A DNA stretch of 64,000 nt from JAICYJ01 sp963797565 (GTDB taxonomy: Bacteria > Actinomycetota > Thermoleophilia > Gaiellales > JAICJC01). The position numbers and the translations under genes are program-made. The notes under the pieces were generated by a model, which saw nothing but the letters and a program-made list of their open reading frames with translations, had not been told where the DNA came from and did not search any database. Of this stretch, positions 43,569-52,381 are shown in pieces; position 1 is the stretch's first letter; every line of letters begins with the position of its first letter. The stretch spans positions 62,001 through 126,000 of the forward strand of contig CAWCPM010000005.1 of the NCBI GenBank assembly GCA_963797565.1, in the 5' to 3' direction.

Positions 43569-43934
43569 ATGGCCGGAGAGGTCGTTCACATCGAGTTCGT
43601 CGCAGAGGATGCGGACCGCGCGCAGCGGTTCTGGAACGGCGTCTTCGGCTGGGAGTTCGGAGACTCGGGGATGCCGGAGATGGACTACCGGATGGCCCAG
43701 ACCGGTGAGGGGTCGGGGGCGGCCATCTACGCCGGCGAGAACCCGGGCCATCCCAAGTACTACTTCGACACCCCGGACATCGACGCCTCCAGCGCCCGCG
43801 TGCGAGAGCTGGGCGGCGAGGCGGAGGCCAAGTCGCCGGTGCCGGGGCACGGCTGGTTCGCAGCCTGCAAGGACAGCGAGGGCAACGAGTTCCACCTGTG
43901 GCAGGCCGACGCCTCCGCGGCTCCGCCCGCGTAG
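43569..43934 (+). CDS. VOC-superfamily protein
   Basis: A 121-residue glyoxalase-fold protein. It opens VVHIEFVAEDADRAQRFWNGVFGWEF and closes GWFAACKDSEGNEFHLWQAD, with HIE and EFHLW as candidate metal-side residues. AGGAGG lies before the ATG. It is a small stand-alone module of the kind often annotated as an enzyme without evidence of activity. Confidence 0.87.
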   Translation: MAGEVVHIEFVAEDADRAQRFWNGVFGWEFGDSGMPEMDYRMAQTGEGSGAAIYAGENPGHPKYYFDTPDIDASSARVRELGGEAEAKSPVPGHGWFAACKDSEGNEFHLWQADASAAPPA

Positions 43935-43993
43935 CCGCCCGCAATCCGAGCCCATTGCTAGCGTGACCACGTTCCCTTTTTGGAGGAGCGTGC

Positions 43994-44740
43994 ATGGCCT
44001 ATTGCCCGAACTGCGGCGCGGCTGTTCCCCAGGGAGCCGCGTTCTGCCCCAACTGCGGCCACCACCTGCAGGCCGCGGGTACCCCGCCGGATCCCGGCGG
44101 CGCCTGGGTGCCGCCGCCCGCTGCGCCGGTTGACCCGTATCCGCTGCAACTCGAGGTGGACTATCCCGACCGCCAGCTGAGCCGGGTTTCGACCTTCTTC
44201 CGCATCTTCGCCGCGATCCCGATCCTGATCGTCGCCGGGCTGATGCAGCCGGACGTGTTCAACAACTCCCGCGGGGGCGGCGGGTACGCCGCGGTCGCGA
44301 CCGGCATCCTGTTCCTGCCGGTGCTGGTGATGCTGGTGTTCCGTCGCAAGTACCCGGGCTGGTGGTTTGACTGGAACCTCGAGCTGACACGGTTCACGGC
44401 CCGGATCTCGGCCTACCTGCTGCTGCTGGACGATCGCTATCCGTCGACCGACGACCACCAGTCGGTGCACCTCGATCTGGAGCGGCCGGACGGTGCCGCC
44501 CTTTCGCGCTGGCTGCCGCTGGTCAAGTGGTTTCTCGCGATCCCGCACTACATCGTCCTGTTCGCGCTGTCGATCGGCGCGTTTGTGGTCGTCGTGTGTG
44601 CGTGGTTCGCCATCCTCTTCACCGGCCGCTACCCGCGCTGGGCCTTCGACTACAACGTCGGGGTGATGCGCTGGACGCTGCGGGTCGAGGCCTACGCGCT
44701 GCTGCTGACGACGGACCGCTACCCGCCGTTCAGCCTCTGA
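43994..44740 (+). CDS. Zinc-ribbon plus DUF4389 membrane protein
   Basis: A 248-residue protein. An N-terminal zinc ribbon (MAYCPNCGAAVPQGAAFCPNCGHH) is joined by a Pro-rich linker to a membrane domain with about three to four spans (IFAAIPILIVAGLMQP, VATGILFLPVLVMLVF, FLAIPHYIVLFALSIGAFVVVVCAWFAILF). The repeated RYPRWAFDYNVGVMRW and KYPGWWFDWNLELTRF sequences mark DUF4389, which occurs twice here. No function is known. TTTGGAGGAG precedes the ATG. Confidence 0.87.
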   Translation: MAYCPNCGAAVPQGAAFCPNCGHHLQAAGTPPDPGGAWVPPPAAPVDPYPLQLEVDYPDRQLSRVSTFFRIFAAIPILIVAGLMQPDVFNNSRGGGGYAAVATGILFLPVLVMLVFRRKYPGWWFDWNLELTRFTARISAYLLLLDDRYPSTDDHQSVHLDLERPDGAALSRWLPLVKWFLAIPHYIVLFALSIGAFVVVVCAWFAILFTGRYPRWAFDYNVGVMRWTLRVEAYALLLTTDRYPPFSL

Positions 44741-44745
44741 CGGCG

Positions 44746-45648
44746 ATGCGCGGGCGCGACCTGGTCATCCTGGGCGTTCCGTCCAGCGCCGGCGCGTTCG
44801 CGGCCGGCCAGGAGCGTGCGCCGGCGGCGCTGCGCGAAGCCGGTCTGGTGGAACGGCTGGCTGCCGCCGGCGACGTGCTCGACCTCGGAGACCTGCCGGA
44901 GTTTCGCTGGCATCCCGATCGGGCGCAGCCGCGGGCACAGCACGCGGCCCAGGTGGCCAAGACGGCGGCCGGGGTGCGCGACGCGGTCGCAGGCAGGCTC
45001 AGCTCCGGCCATGACCTGCTCGTGCTGGGCGGCGACTGCACCGTCGGGGTGGGCACCGTGGCCGGCAGCCGCCTGGCGGGCGGGCGCACCGGGCTCGTCT
45101 ACCTGGACATGCACGCCGACCTGAACGTGCCGTCAAGCGTCGTCGACGGCGCACTCGACTGGATGGGGATGGCGCACATGCTGGGCGTCGAGGGGTGCCT
45201 GCCCGAGCTGCGAGACCTCGCCTCGCCGTTCGTGCCGATGCTGGACGCGACCCAGGTGGTGGTGCTGGGCCACGAGCACAGCCAGGCAACCGACTGGGAG
45301 CTGTCCGTGATCGCCGAGCGGTCGATCGCCGTCGTCGCTGCCGAGGCGCTGCGGGCCGACCCCGCTGCCGCCGCGGAGCGCGCGCTCGCACAGCTCGCCG
45401 ATGCCACTCGCGTGATCGTCCACCTCGACATCGACGTCGTCGACTTCGTGGACGCGCCGCTCTCGGAGAACACGGGCCGCAACGTGGGCGTGCCGCTGGC
45501 GGCCGTCGCCGCCGCGCTGCCGGTGCTGATGACCGACCGGCGCACGGCGGCGCTGACCGTGACCGAGCTGAACCCCGTCCACGCAGCGGCCGACCCGGGA
45601 TGCCTGGGGCGGCTGGTGGACGCCCTGGTCGCTGCGATCGCCGGCTAG
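44746..45648 (+). CDS. Arginase/agmatinase-family hydrolase
   Basis: A 300-residue ureohydrolase-fold protein. Mn-ligand motifs: GGDCTVGVG (in place of the usual GGDHS), YLDMHADLNVP, and VHLDIDVVDFVDAP with a further ELNPVHA region. The DxHxD and DxD sets are present, the first motif lacks its His, so the metal site may differ. Agmatinase, arginase, guanidinobutyrase and formimidoylglutamase cannot be told apart here. ATG 44746 follows the previous stop by five bases. Confidence 0.87.
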   Translation: MRGRDLVILGVPSSAGAFAAGQERAPAALREAGLVERLAAAGDVLDLGDLPEFRWHPDRAQPRAQHAAQVAKTAAGVRDAVAGRLSSGHDLLVLGGDCTVGVGTVAGSRLAGGRTGLVYLDMHADLNVPSSVVDGALDWMGMAHMLGVEGCLPELRDLASPFVPMLDATQVVVLGHEHSQATDWELSVIAERSIAVVAAEALRADPAAAAERALAQLADATRVIVHLDIDVVDFVDAPLSENTGRNVGVPLAAVAAALPVLMTDRRTAALTVTELNPVHAAADPGCLGRLVDALVAAIAG

Positions 45649-45655
45649 GCGCCGC

Positions 45656-46822
45656 TCAACCGGCTGCCCCCTGCAGCGCCTGGGCCGGCCGCTCCTTGCG
45701 CGGATCGACGAATGGGATGGTGGCGGTGCGTCCGCGCATCGTGCCGGTCTCGGACTCGACATCGATGGCGTTCCCGGGCTCCGACAGCTCCGTCGGCACC
45801 CACACATAGCCGATGTTCTTCTGGAGGCCTGGCGACCAGACGGCGTCGGTGACGCGCCCGATCGGCTTGGCGTCGACGTGGGCCGGCCAGGGCCGGGTGA
45901 TGCCCTCGATCGGCTCGGTCTCGTCGAACTCGATGCCCACCAGCCGGCGTTCGACGCCCTCGCGGCGCACCCGCTCCAGCGCCTGCTTGCCGATGTAGTC
46001 CTGCGGCTGATCCTCGACCAGCCGCTCCAGCCCCATCACGTGGAAGGGCGTATCGCCCAGCGAGATGTCGGATCCCCAGTTGAAGATGCCGGCCTCGACG
46101 CGCCGCGCCTCGTTGGGGGCGATCGGCCGGATCGCGAACTCCTCGCCCGCGTCCATGATCGCCTGCCAGAGCGCGTCGCCGCGGGTGCCGTCGAGCAGGT
46201 TCACCTCGAAGCCGGGCACCGCCGACCAGCCGGTGCGGCTGATCACGACCGGGATGTCGCCGATCGTGAAGCGCTCGCACCAGTAGTACTTGATGTCGTA
46301 GATGGCCGGCCCGACCAGCTTCTCCAGCGTCTTTGCCGACAGCGGCCCCTGCACCTGCACCGGGTGCACGTCGGGGTAGCTGACCTCGGCGTCCAGGTCG
46401 AGCTGCGACAGCACGCCGATCGCGTACAGCCCGGCGTCGCTGTCGGCCAGCTGCATCCACCACACGTTCTCCTCGACGTGCAGCAGCACGGGATCGTTGA
46501 CGATGCCGCCTTCGGGCGACATGACGAGCATGTACTTGCCCTGCTTGACCGCGCACCTGGTGAGGTCGCGGCAGGTCAGCATGTCGATCAGCTTGTCGGC
46601 GTCCGGCCCGCTCACCTGCACCGTCCGCTCGACCCCGACGTCCCAGAGGGTGACACCCTCCTGCAGCGCCTTGTACTCGACGGAGACGTCGTCGTACTCG
46701 GCCGGCAGGTACATCTTGTTGTAGATGTCGTAGGCCTTGCACCCGGCGCGGCGGGTCGCTTCGAAGTAGGGAGAGCGCCTGTACCAGGGGCCGAAGTAGA
46801 GCTTCGTGGTGAGGTCCGACAT
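45656..46822 (-). CDS. GcvT-like / DMSP-demethylase-like aminomethyltransferase
   Basis: A 388-residue folate-dependent methyl- or aminomethyltransferase. It opens LYFGPWYRRSPYFEATRRAGCKAYDIYN, close to the opening of DmdA-type demethylases; then KQGKYMLVMSPEGGIVNDPVLL, DVHPVQVQGPLSAKTLE, and RTGWSAVPGFEV and AIRPIAPNEARRVEAGIFNWGSD. The family moves methyl groups to tetrahydrofolate. It is divergent from a TMADH-like flavoprotein with a shared palindrome, so a methylated amine or sulfonium is the likely substrate. Confidence 0.82.
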   Translation of the reverse strand: MSDLTTKLYFGPWYRRSPYFEATRRAGCKAYDIYNKMYLPAEYDDVSVEYKALQEGVTLWDVGVERTVQVSGPDADKLIDMLTCRDLTRCAVKQGKYMLVMSPEGGIVNDPVLLHVEENVWWMQLADSDAGLYAIGVLSQLDLDAEVSYPDVHPVQVQGPLSAKTLEKLVGPAIYDIKYYWCERFTIGDIPVVISRTGWSAVPGFEVNLLDGTRGDALWQAIMDAGEEFAIRPIAPNEARRVEAGIFNWGSDISLGDTPFHVMGLERLVEDQPQDYIGKQALERVRREGVERRLVGIEFDETEPIEGITRPWPAHVDAKPIGRVTDAVWSPGLQKNIGYVWVPTELSEPGNAIDVESETGTMRGRTATIPFVDPRKERPAQALQGAAG

Positions 46823-46887
46823 TCGTGATCCCTTCGGTCGTGAACAGGGAGCCGGTCAGCCGTGGCTTCCTGTAGGATTTCGTCGCC

Positions 46888-46907
46888 TTGACTGACTAGT
46901 CAATCAA
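46888..46907. promoter_or_regulatory. Palindromic operator between the methyl-catabolism genes
   Basis: TTGACTGACTAGTCAATCAA is a near-perfect 20-base palindrome (18 of 20 positions symmetric) centred in the 117-base gap between divergent genes. It matches the size and style of TetR-family sites, but no TetR gene adjoins it. It probably controls both genes. Confidence 0.65.
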
Positions 46908-46939
46908 AACCCCGGGCGGCTGGCAAGCCGCTTGCGCAC

Positions 46940-49000
46940 ATGCCCAGAGATCCCCGCTACGACATCCTGTTCGAACCGGTGCCGATCGGCCCGGTGGTCG
47001 CGCGGAACCGGTTCTTCCAGGTGCCGCACTGCAACGGCATGGGTCACCGCGACCCCACCGCGCTGGCCGAGATGCGCGGCGTCAAGGCGGAGGGCGGGTG
47101 GGCGGTGGTCTGCACCGAGGAGGTCGAGATCCACCCCACGTCGGAGGTGTCACCGTACGCCGAGGGGAGGCTCTGGAACGACGACGACATCCCGGCCCTG
47201 GCGCGGATGACCGAGCGCGTGCACGCGCACGGCGCGCTGGCCGGGATCGAGCCGGTCCACAACGGCATCCACGGCGCCAACCTGTGGAGCCGGGAGGCGC
47301 CGATGGCGGCCGGCCACATGCCCGTCACCGGCATCGACCCCACCCAGGTACGGCAGATGAGCGCCCAGGACATCGCCGACCTGCGCCGCTGGCACCGCAG
47401 CGCCGTGTCGCGCTCGATCGAGGCCGGTTTCGACATCGTGTACGTGTACGCCTCGCACGGGCTGAACACGTTCGGGCAGTTCCTGTCGCCGCTCTACAAC
47501 TTCCGCACCGATGGCTACGGCGGCAGCCTCGAGAACCGCGCCCGGCTGCTGCGGGAGGTGCTCGAGGACACGCTCGAGGAGGTCGACGGCCGGATCGCGG
47601 TGGCCTGCCGGATCACGGTCACCGAGCTGATGGGCGACAAGGGCCTCGGGCGGGACGACATCGAGCAGGTGCTGCGCTGGATGGGCGAGCTGCCCGACCT
47701 GTGGGACTTCGTGGCCGGCCCCTGGGAGGACGACTCGGCCACCGCCCGGTTTGAGGACGAGGGCCACCAGGAGCAGCACGTGCGCGGGCTGAAGGCTCTC
47801 ACCTCCAAGCCGGTGGTCGGCGTCGGCCGCTTCACGTCTCCCGACACGATGGTGCGGATGATCCGAGACGGCGTGCTCGACTTCATCGGCGCCGCGCGGC
47901 CGTCGATCGCCGACCCGTTCCTGCCCGAGAAGATCGAGCAGGGCCGCCTGGAGGACATCCGCGAGTGCATCGGCTGCAACATCTGCGTGGCCGGCGACGC
48001 CACCATGACCCCGATCCGCTGTACGCAGAACCCGAGCATGGGGGAGGAGTGGCGGCGGGGGTGGCATCCCGAGCGGATCCGGCCCAGCCAGAGCGACGCC
48101 AAGGTGCTGATCGCGGGCGCAGGGCCGGCCGGGCTGGAGGCGGCGATGTCGCTGGGCAGGCGCGGCTATGACGTGGTGCTGGCCGAGGCCGGCGACCACC
48201 TGGGTGGCCGGGTGGCCCGGGAGGCGCGCCTGCCTGGGCTGGCCACCTGGATCCGGGTGGTCGACTACCGCGAGGGGCAACTGCGCAAGCTGGCCAACGT
48301 GGAGCTGGCGTTCAACAGCGAGCTGACGGCCGAGGAGATCGTCTCCTACGGGTTCGACCACGTGGCGATCGCGACCGGCGCCCGCTGGCGGCGCGACGGC
48401 TCCGGGCGCTGGCACACGACCGCGGTCGACTTCGGCGACCTGCCGCTGCTGACGCCCGACGACCTGATGGACGGCGTCCGCCCGGACGGCGAGCGCGTTG
48501 TCATCTACGACGATGACCACTACTACATGGGCGGGGTGCTGGCCGAGCTGCTGGTGCGGGAGGGCCGCCGGGTGACGCTGGTCACGCCGGGTGCGCGCGT
48601 GTCGGAGTGGACCGTGAACACGATGGAGCAGGATCGCATCCAGCGCCGGCTGCTGGAGCTGGACGTCGAGATCCGAACGACGCACACGGTCGCGGGCGGC
48701 GGCGCCGGCGAGGTGCTGCTGGGCTGTACGTATACCGAGCGCGAGCACGCAATCGGCTGCGACGCGCTGGTGCTGGTGACGGCGCGCGACCCCAGCGACG
48801 GCCTGGTCACCGAACTGCAGCAGGCCGAGGCGGGCGCCGTTCGCGCCATCGGCGACGCGTGGTGTCCGGCCACGATCGCCGCCGCGGTGTGGGACGGCCA
48901 CCGGTACGCGGAGCAGCTCGAGCAGCAGGACGACCGCGAGGTGCCGTTCCTGCGTGAGGTCGTCAAGCTGGCCGACCTGCCCGCCGAGACCTCGGCCTGA
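46940..49000 (+). CDS. Trimethylamine/dimethylamine dehydrogenase-like flavoprotein
   Basis: A 686-residue iron-sulfur flavoprotein. An old-yellow-enzyme barrel (1-350) has VPHCNGMG with Cys31 at the place of the covalent FMN Cys of TMADH, and GFDIVYVYASHGLNTFGQFLSPLYNFRTDGYGGSLENRARL. The [4Fe-4S] set is CIGCNICVAGDATMTPIRCTQN. A FAD/NAD domain follows (VLIAGAGPAGLEAAMSLGRRGY). It should oxidatively N-demethylate a methylated amine and pass electrons to a carrier; the exact amine is unknown. Divergent from the DmdA-like gene. Confidence 0.87.
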   Translation: MPRDPRYDILFEPVPIGPVVARNRFFQVPHCNGMGHRDPTALAEMRGVKAEGGWAVVCTEEVEIHPTSEVSPYAEGRLWNDDDIPALARMTERVHAHGALAGIEPVHNGIHGANLWSREAPMAAGHMPVTGIDPTQVRQMSAQDIADLRRWHRSAVSRSIEAGFDIVYVYASHGLNTFGQFLSPLYNFRTDGYGGSLENRARLLREVLEDTLEEVDGRIAVACRITVTELMGDKGLGRDDIEQVLRWMGELPDLWDFVAGPWEDDSATARFEDEGHQEQHVRGLKALTSKPVVGVGRFTSPDTMVRMIRDGVLDFIGAARPSIADPFLPEKIEQGRLEDIRECIGCNICVAGDATMTPIRCTQNPSMGEEWRRGWHPERIRPSQSDAKVLIAGAGPAGLEAAMSLGRRGYDVVLAEAGDHLGGRVAREARLPGLATWIRVVDYREGQLRKLANVELAFNSELTAEEIVSYGFDHVAIATGARWRRDGSGRWHTTAVDFGDLPLLTPDDLMDGVRPDGERVVIYDDDHYYMGGVLAELLVREGRRVTLVTPGARVSEWTVNTMEQDRIQRRLLELDVEIRTTHTVAGGGAGEVLLGCTYTEREHAIGCDALVLVTARDPSDGLVTELQQAEAGAVRAIGDAWCPATIAAAVWDGHRYAEQLEQQDDREVPFLREVVKLADLPAETSA

Positions 49001-49468
49001 TCAGCTGGGCTTGGTCGTCATCGCCCAGATGGCGACGAGGTAGAGCAGCATCAGCACCAGCGGCAGGGCGCCGCCGACCCTGGCCAGCTTGCCGAGGCCG
49101 GCGCCACGCCGTGAGCGGCGAAGCGCGATGCCGGTCAGGATCAGGGTCACGATCAGGATCAGGCCGCCGAAGTCGGACGTTCCAAAGCCGATGCCGATCC
49201 AGCTCGCATTCGAGTTCTCGAGGTGCTCCCTGGACAGGATCCACTGGGCGCCTATGCGCATCACGAAGTAGGCGGGAAGCGTCGCGAAGAACATCGTGAG
49301 AGCACCGAACCGGAACAGCTGGGCGGAGCCGTCGGGATCCTGCTCGCGCCAGGACTGCACGAAGGCCACGATCGCGACCGTCAGCGAGGCGACAAGCAGC
49401 ATCGCACCGCCGACGTGCAGGAGCAGCGGGAAGTTCCAGCTGTCGGGGCGGATCGCGAGCACCATCAT
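49001..49468 (-). CDS. Four-span membrane protein
   Basis: 155 residues with about four spans (LLLHVGGAMLLVASLTVAIVAFV, FRFGALTMFFATLPAYFVMRIG, GGLILIVTLILTGIALR, ALPLVLMLLYLVAIWAM). A membrane-embedded His in LLLHVGGAM resembles His-bearing first helices of haem-type or DUF2269-like membrane proteins. ATG 49468 overlaps the previous gene's stop. It abuts the TMADH-like stop without a gap and is convergent with it. Confidence 0.68.
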   Translation of the reverse strand: MMVLAIRPDSWNFPLLLHVGGAMLLVASLTVAIVAFVQSWREQDPDGSAQLFRFGALTMFFATLPAYFVMRIGAQWILSREHLENSNASWIGIGFGTSDFGGLILIVTLILTGIALRRSRRGAGLGKLARVGGALPLVLMLLYLVAIWAMTTKPS

Positions 49469-49890
49469 CCGACACCGGGCTTGTAGATCATGTCGATCAG
49501 GATCAGCAGCACGGTCAACACCAGCACGGCGTGCAGCACCACCGCCTGCCCCTGGTCGGCCACGGCGCCGGGCGCACCCCGCAGGGCGCGGTAGCCGGTC
49601 GAGATGCGACCGCCGATCGCGCCGGCGATCACCCACAGCACGATCGCCGTCAGGATCCACCCGTCGGTGATGGAGTAGTCGCTGACGTGCACGGCCAGCC
49701 AGATGCCGAACAGGATCGCCGCCAGGCTACCGACTCCCCAGATGATGGTGGCGGCCGGTACCAGGCGCGGCGCGACGACCGATCCCGGATGCCGCCGCAG
49801 CGCCAGCAGGATGGCGACGAACAGGCCGGCGCCCGCGACCATCGCGAACGCGCCGAGCACGTGCAGGAACAGGAGCGTGCTGTAACCCAC
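49465..49890 (-). CDS. Four-span membrane protein, DUF2269-like
   Basis: 141 residues with about four spans, opening GYSTLLFLHVLGAFAMVAGAGLFVAILLAL, again with a His in the first helix (FLHVLGAF), then ATIIWGVGSLAAILFGIWLAV, DGWILTAIVLWVIAGAIGG and VVLHAVLVLTVLLILID. It pairs with the following gene by ATGA overlap; the two proteins look related and probably form a complex. The DUF2269-like label is tentative. Confidence 0.68.
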   Translation of the reverse strand: MGYSTLLFLHVLGAFAMVAGAGLFVAILLALRRHPGSVVAPRLVPAATIIWGVGSLAAILFGIWLAVHVSDYSITDGWILTAIVLWVIAGAIGGRISTGYRALRGAPGAVADQGQAVVLHAVLVLTVLLILIDMIYKPGVG

Positions 49891-50011
49891 GCTGGCTACG
49901 GTACCCGATCTGACAACCCTCGTGTGCGTCGCGGCAGGACGATTGACCTGTCACTTCCGGCGTTCTAGTGTCATCCAACCCGCTGCGAGACCCTCACGAG
50001 GAGACGAGATC

Positions 50012-51142
50012 ATGGACGAGTCCCACCCCACCGACGGGCGGCGGCTGAATCGTCGCGAGGTGCTCGGTCTGGGAGCCCTGGCCCTGGCCGGAGCAGCGTG
50101 CGGCGGCTCCACGTCCAGCGGCGGCAGCGCGTCGGCGCTGTCCGTCTCCAGCGGAGCGCCGATCGAGAGCACGCTGCAGATCTATAACTGGTCGCAGTAC
50201 ATCGATCCGAACAACGAGAAGGCATTCGGCAACAAGTACGGCGTCACGGTGAAGGAGACCAACTACGGCTCCAACGAGGAGCTGTTCACCAAGCTCACGG
50301 CGACCAAGGGCCAGAAGCTGTACGACATCATCGTCCCGGACGCCGACCACGTGCGCATCGAGAAGAGCCTGGGACTGCTCGCCAAGCTCGACCACAGCCT
50401 GATTCCGAATCTCAAGAACCTGGCGCCGCACTGGACGGAGCTCGTATACGACCCGGGCAACGTCTATTCCGTGATGAAGGACGTCGGCATCACGGCGATC
50501 GGCTACGACCCGAAGATCGTCAAGACCAACCTGGCGTCGTGGAAGGATTTCTTCGACTACCTGCCGCACAAGGATCCCGGCGTGAAGGTCAACTTCATCG
50601 AGTCGCCTGCTGAGGTGATCGGCGTGGCGCTGAACTCGTTCGGCTACTCGATGAACTCCGAGAGCGACAGCGAGCTGAACCAGGCCGAGGAACTGCTGCT
50701 GAAGGTGCGTCCCTACGTCGACCGCATCAACACCGACGAGGTCGACCCGTTCAGCAAGGGCGACGTCAACCTGGGCATCATCTACTCCGGTGACGGGCTG
50801 CGTGCCAAGGCCGCGCGCAAAGGGGACTTCACCGTGGTGGCGCCCGAGGGCAAGTCGGAGATCTGGATCGACAACTGGGCGATCAGCGCCTACGCGCCCG
50901 ACCCGGTGGCGGCACACGCGTGGATCAACTACATCCTCGAGCCGGCCGTGAACGCGAAGGAGATGGAGTACCACCAGTACGAGGTGGGCACGCCGGCCAG
51001 CTATCCGCTGGTGGGCGAGCTCGCCCAGAACCCGCTGGTCGTGTTCCCCAAGCGCATCCTCGATGACTACGAGATCCTGCAGACGACGCCGGACGGCCTC
51101 AACAAGCGCGTCGCCATCTGGAACAAGTTCACGAGCGCCTAG
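50012..51142 (+). CDS. Spermidine/putrescine-type ABC substrate-binding lipoprotein
   Basis: A 376-residue PotD-like binding protein. The leader has a twin-arginine-like start (RRLNRREVLGLGALALAGAAC) ending in a lipobox Cys at about residue 30, so a Tat-exported lipoprotein. The mature part begins LQIYNWSQYIDPNNEKAFGNKYGV, typical of PotD, with YDIIVPDADHVRI and SKGDVNLGIIYSGDG. No permease or ATPase genes are nearby, so its transporter is elsewhere or it is an orphan. ATG 50012 has GAGGAG upstream. Confidence 0.88.
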   Translation: MDESHPTDGRRLNRREVLGLGALALAGAACGGSTSSGGSASALSVSSGAPIESTLQIYNWSQYIDPNNEKAFGNKYGVTVKETNYGSNEELFTKLTATKGQKLYDIIVPDADHVRIEKSLGLLAKLDHSLIPNLKNLAPHWTELVYDPGNVYSVMKDVGITAIGYDPKIVKTNLASWKDFFDYLPHKDPGVKVNFIESPAEVIGVALNSFGYSMNSESDSELNQAEELLLKVRPYVDRINTDEVDPFSKGDVNLGIIYSGDGLRAKAARKGDFTVVAPEGKSEIWIDNWAISAYAPDPVAAHAWINYILEPAVNAKEMEYHQYEVGTPASYPLVGELAQNPLVVFPKRILDDYEILQTTPDGLNKRVAIWNKFTSA

Positions 51143-51945
51143 TCGGAATTATCCCAGAGCACCGGAAACAGCGGGTCGTGCATGGGCTCGCCGTCCGGTA
51201 GCCGATCCGCGAGGCCAGCGAACTCGGGCGACGTGCGCCATGCCCGCGGCGCGTGCACGACATCGTCGCCCATGAAGCGCACCGAGAAGGCGCGGCGACG
51301 GCGGTCGCCGCCGACCCCGCCGGCGGCGTGCAGCGCCAGCATGTGGAAGAACACGCCGTCGCCCGGCTCGAGCTCCCAGCCCACGATCGGGTAGGAGCCG
51401 CGGTCAGCCTCGATGTCGGGCAGGTCCTGCAGGCTGCCCTCGGGGAACCAGCGTGCCTGGCTGTCCATGAACGTGCGCGGCATCAGCCACGGCCCCAGGT
51501 GCGACCCGGCGACGAACTCGAGCGTCGATTCGCGGCTGACGGGGTCGACCGGCATCCACAGGGAGCAGGTCTGCGACCCGGCGATGTTGTAGTACGGCTG
51601 GTCCTGGTGCCAGGGCGTGCGCTGCCGGGTGCCCGGCTCCTTCACCAGCATGTGGTCGTGATACAGGCGAACCTTTCCGGTGCCCATCAGTTGTCCGGCG
51701 ATGGAGGCGGCCTGCGAGCCGCGGATGAACTGCTCGTATTCAGGTATCCGCTGCCAGTTGCAGAAGTCCTCGACGAAGCGGCCGGCGTCCTCGTCGCGGC
51801 TGGCGACGAGCGCCCGCTCGCTGGGCTCGGCCAGGTTGCGTTCGATGCCGCGCTCGACCAGCGCAACCTCGTCTGGGGTGAAGGCGCCGCGCACCCGGAC
51901 GGCGCCGTCGCGGCGGAAGTCCTCGATCAGATCCGGGGTCAGCAC
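51139..51945 (-). CDS. Phytanoyl-CoA dioxygenase (PhyH)-family protein
   Basis: A 268-residue Fe(II)/2-oxoglutarate dioxygenase-type protein. The iron motif is TPWHQDQPYYNIAG (H and D of HxD) with a later His in FFHMLALHAAGG, and an Arg in RRRAFSVRFMGDD for the co-substrate. It opens DLIEDFRRDGAVRVRGAFTPDEVALV. Hydroxylation of a small metabolite is expected. Its stop overlaps the PotD-like stop by four bases, convergent. Confidence 0.88.
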   Translation of the reverse strand: MLTPDLIEDFRRDGAVRVRGAFTPDEVALVERGIERNLAEPSERALVASRDEDAGRFVEDFCNWQRIPEYEQFIRGSQAASIAGQLMGTGKVRLYHDHMLVKEPGTRQRTPWHQDQPYYNIAGSQTCSLWMPVDPVSRESTLEFVAGSHLGPWLMPRTFMDSQARWFPEGSLQDLPDIEADRGSYPIVGWELEPGDGVFFHMLALHAAGGVGGDRRRRAFSVRFMGDDVVHAPRAWRTSPEFAGLADRLPDGEPMHDPLFPVLWDNSD

Positions 51946-51962
51946 CGGCCCAGTCTACGGAG

Positions 51963-52364
51963 TCAGCGCGGATCGACGCAGAATCGGCCGTGCCGCCGGT
52001 TCAGGCACAGCAGCCCCGTCAGGCGACCGTCCTCGTCGATCACGGCCAGGCGCTCGCCGCCCAGCTGCTCGAGACGCTCCATGGCCTGGCCCATGCTGGC
52101 GTGCGGGGAGATGGTGGGCGGGCGGTCGCCGGCATAGCCGCGGGCCGGGGCTTCGTCGTCGGCGGTTGCGGGGATCAGTTCGCGAGTGAGCTCGCCGACC
52201 AGGCGCCCGTCGTCCTCGATGAGCGGGCAGACCTGCACGCGCGGGTTCTCGAACACCCGCCGCGCATCCGAGACGGTGGCGCCGGCCGCGAGAGTCTTGG
52301 GTCGCTTGATCATCACCTCGGCGACACTCTGTGACGCTGCGATCTCCAGGTCGAGCTCGTCCAT
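51963..52364 (-). CDS. CBS-domain pair protein
   Basis: A 133-residue protein made of two CBS motifs (VAEVMIKRPKTLAAGATVSDARRVF with VCPLIEDDGRLVGELTRE; SMGQAMERLEQLGGERLAVIDEDGRLTGLLCLNR). Such Bateman modules bind adenosine nucleotides. It lacks a partner domain, so it may regulate another protein in trans. It is followed downstream by PhyH and preceded by icd, all on the minus strand. Confidence 0.85.
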   Translation of the reverse strand: MDELDLEIAASQSVAEVMIKRPKTLAAGATVSDARRVFENPRVQVCPLIEDDGRLVGELTRELIPATADDEAPARGYAGDRPPTISPHASMGQAMERLEQLGGERLAVIDEDGRLTGLLCLNRRHGRFCVDPR

Positions 52365-52381
52365 CGACCGAAGTCTAACCC

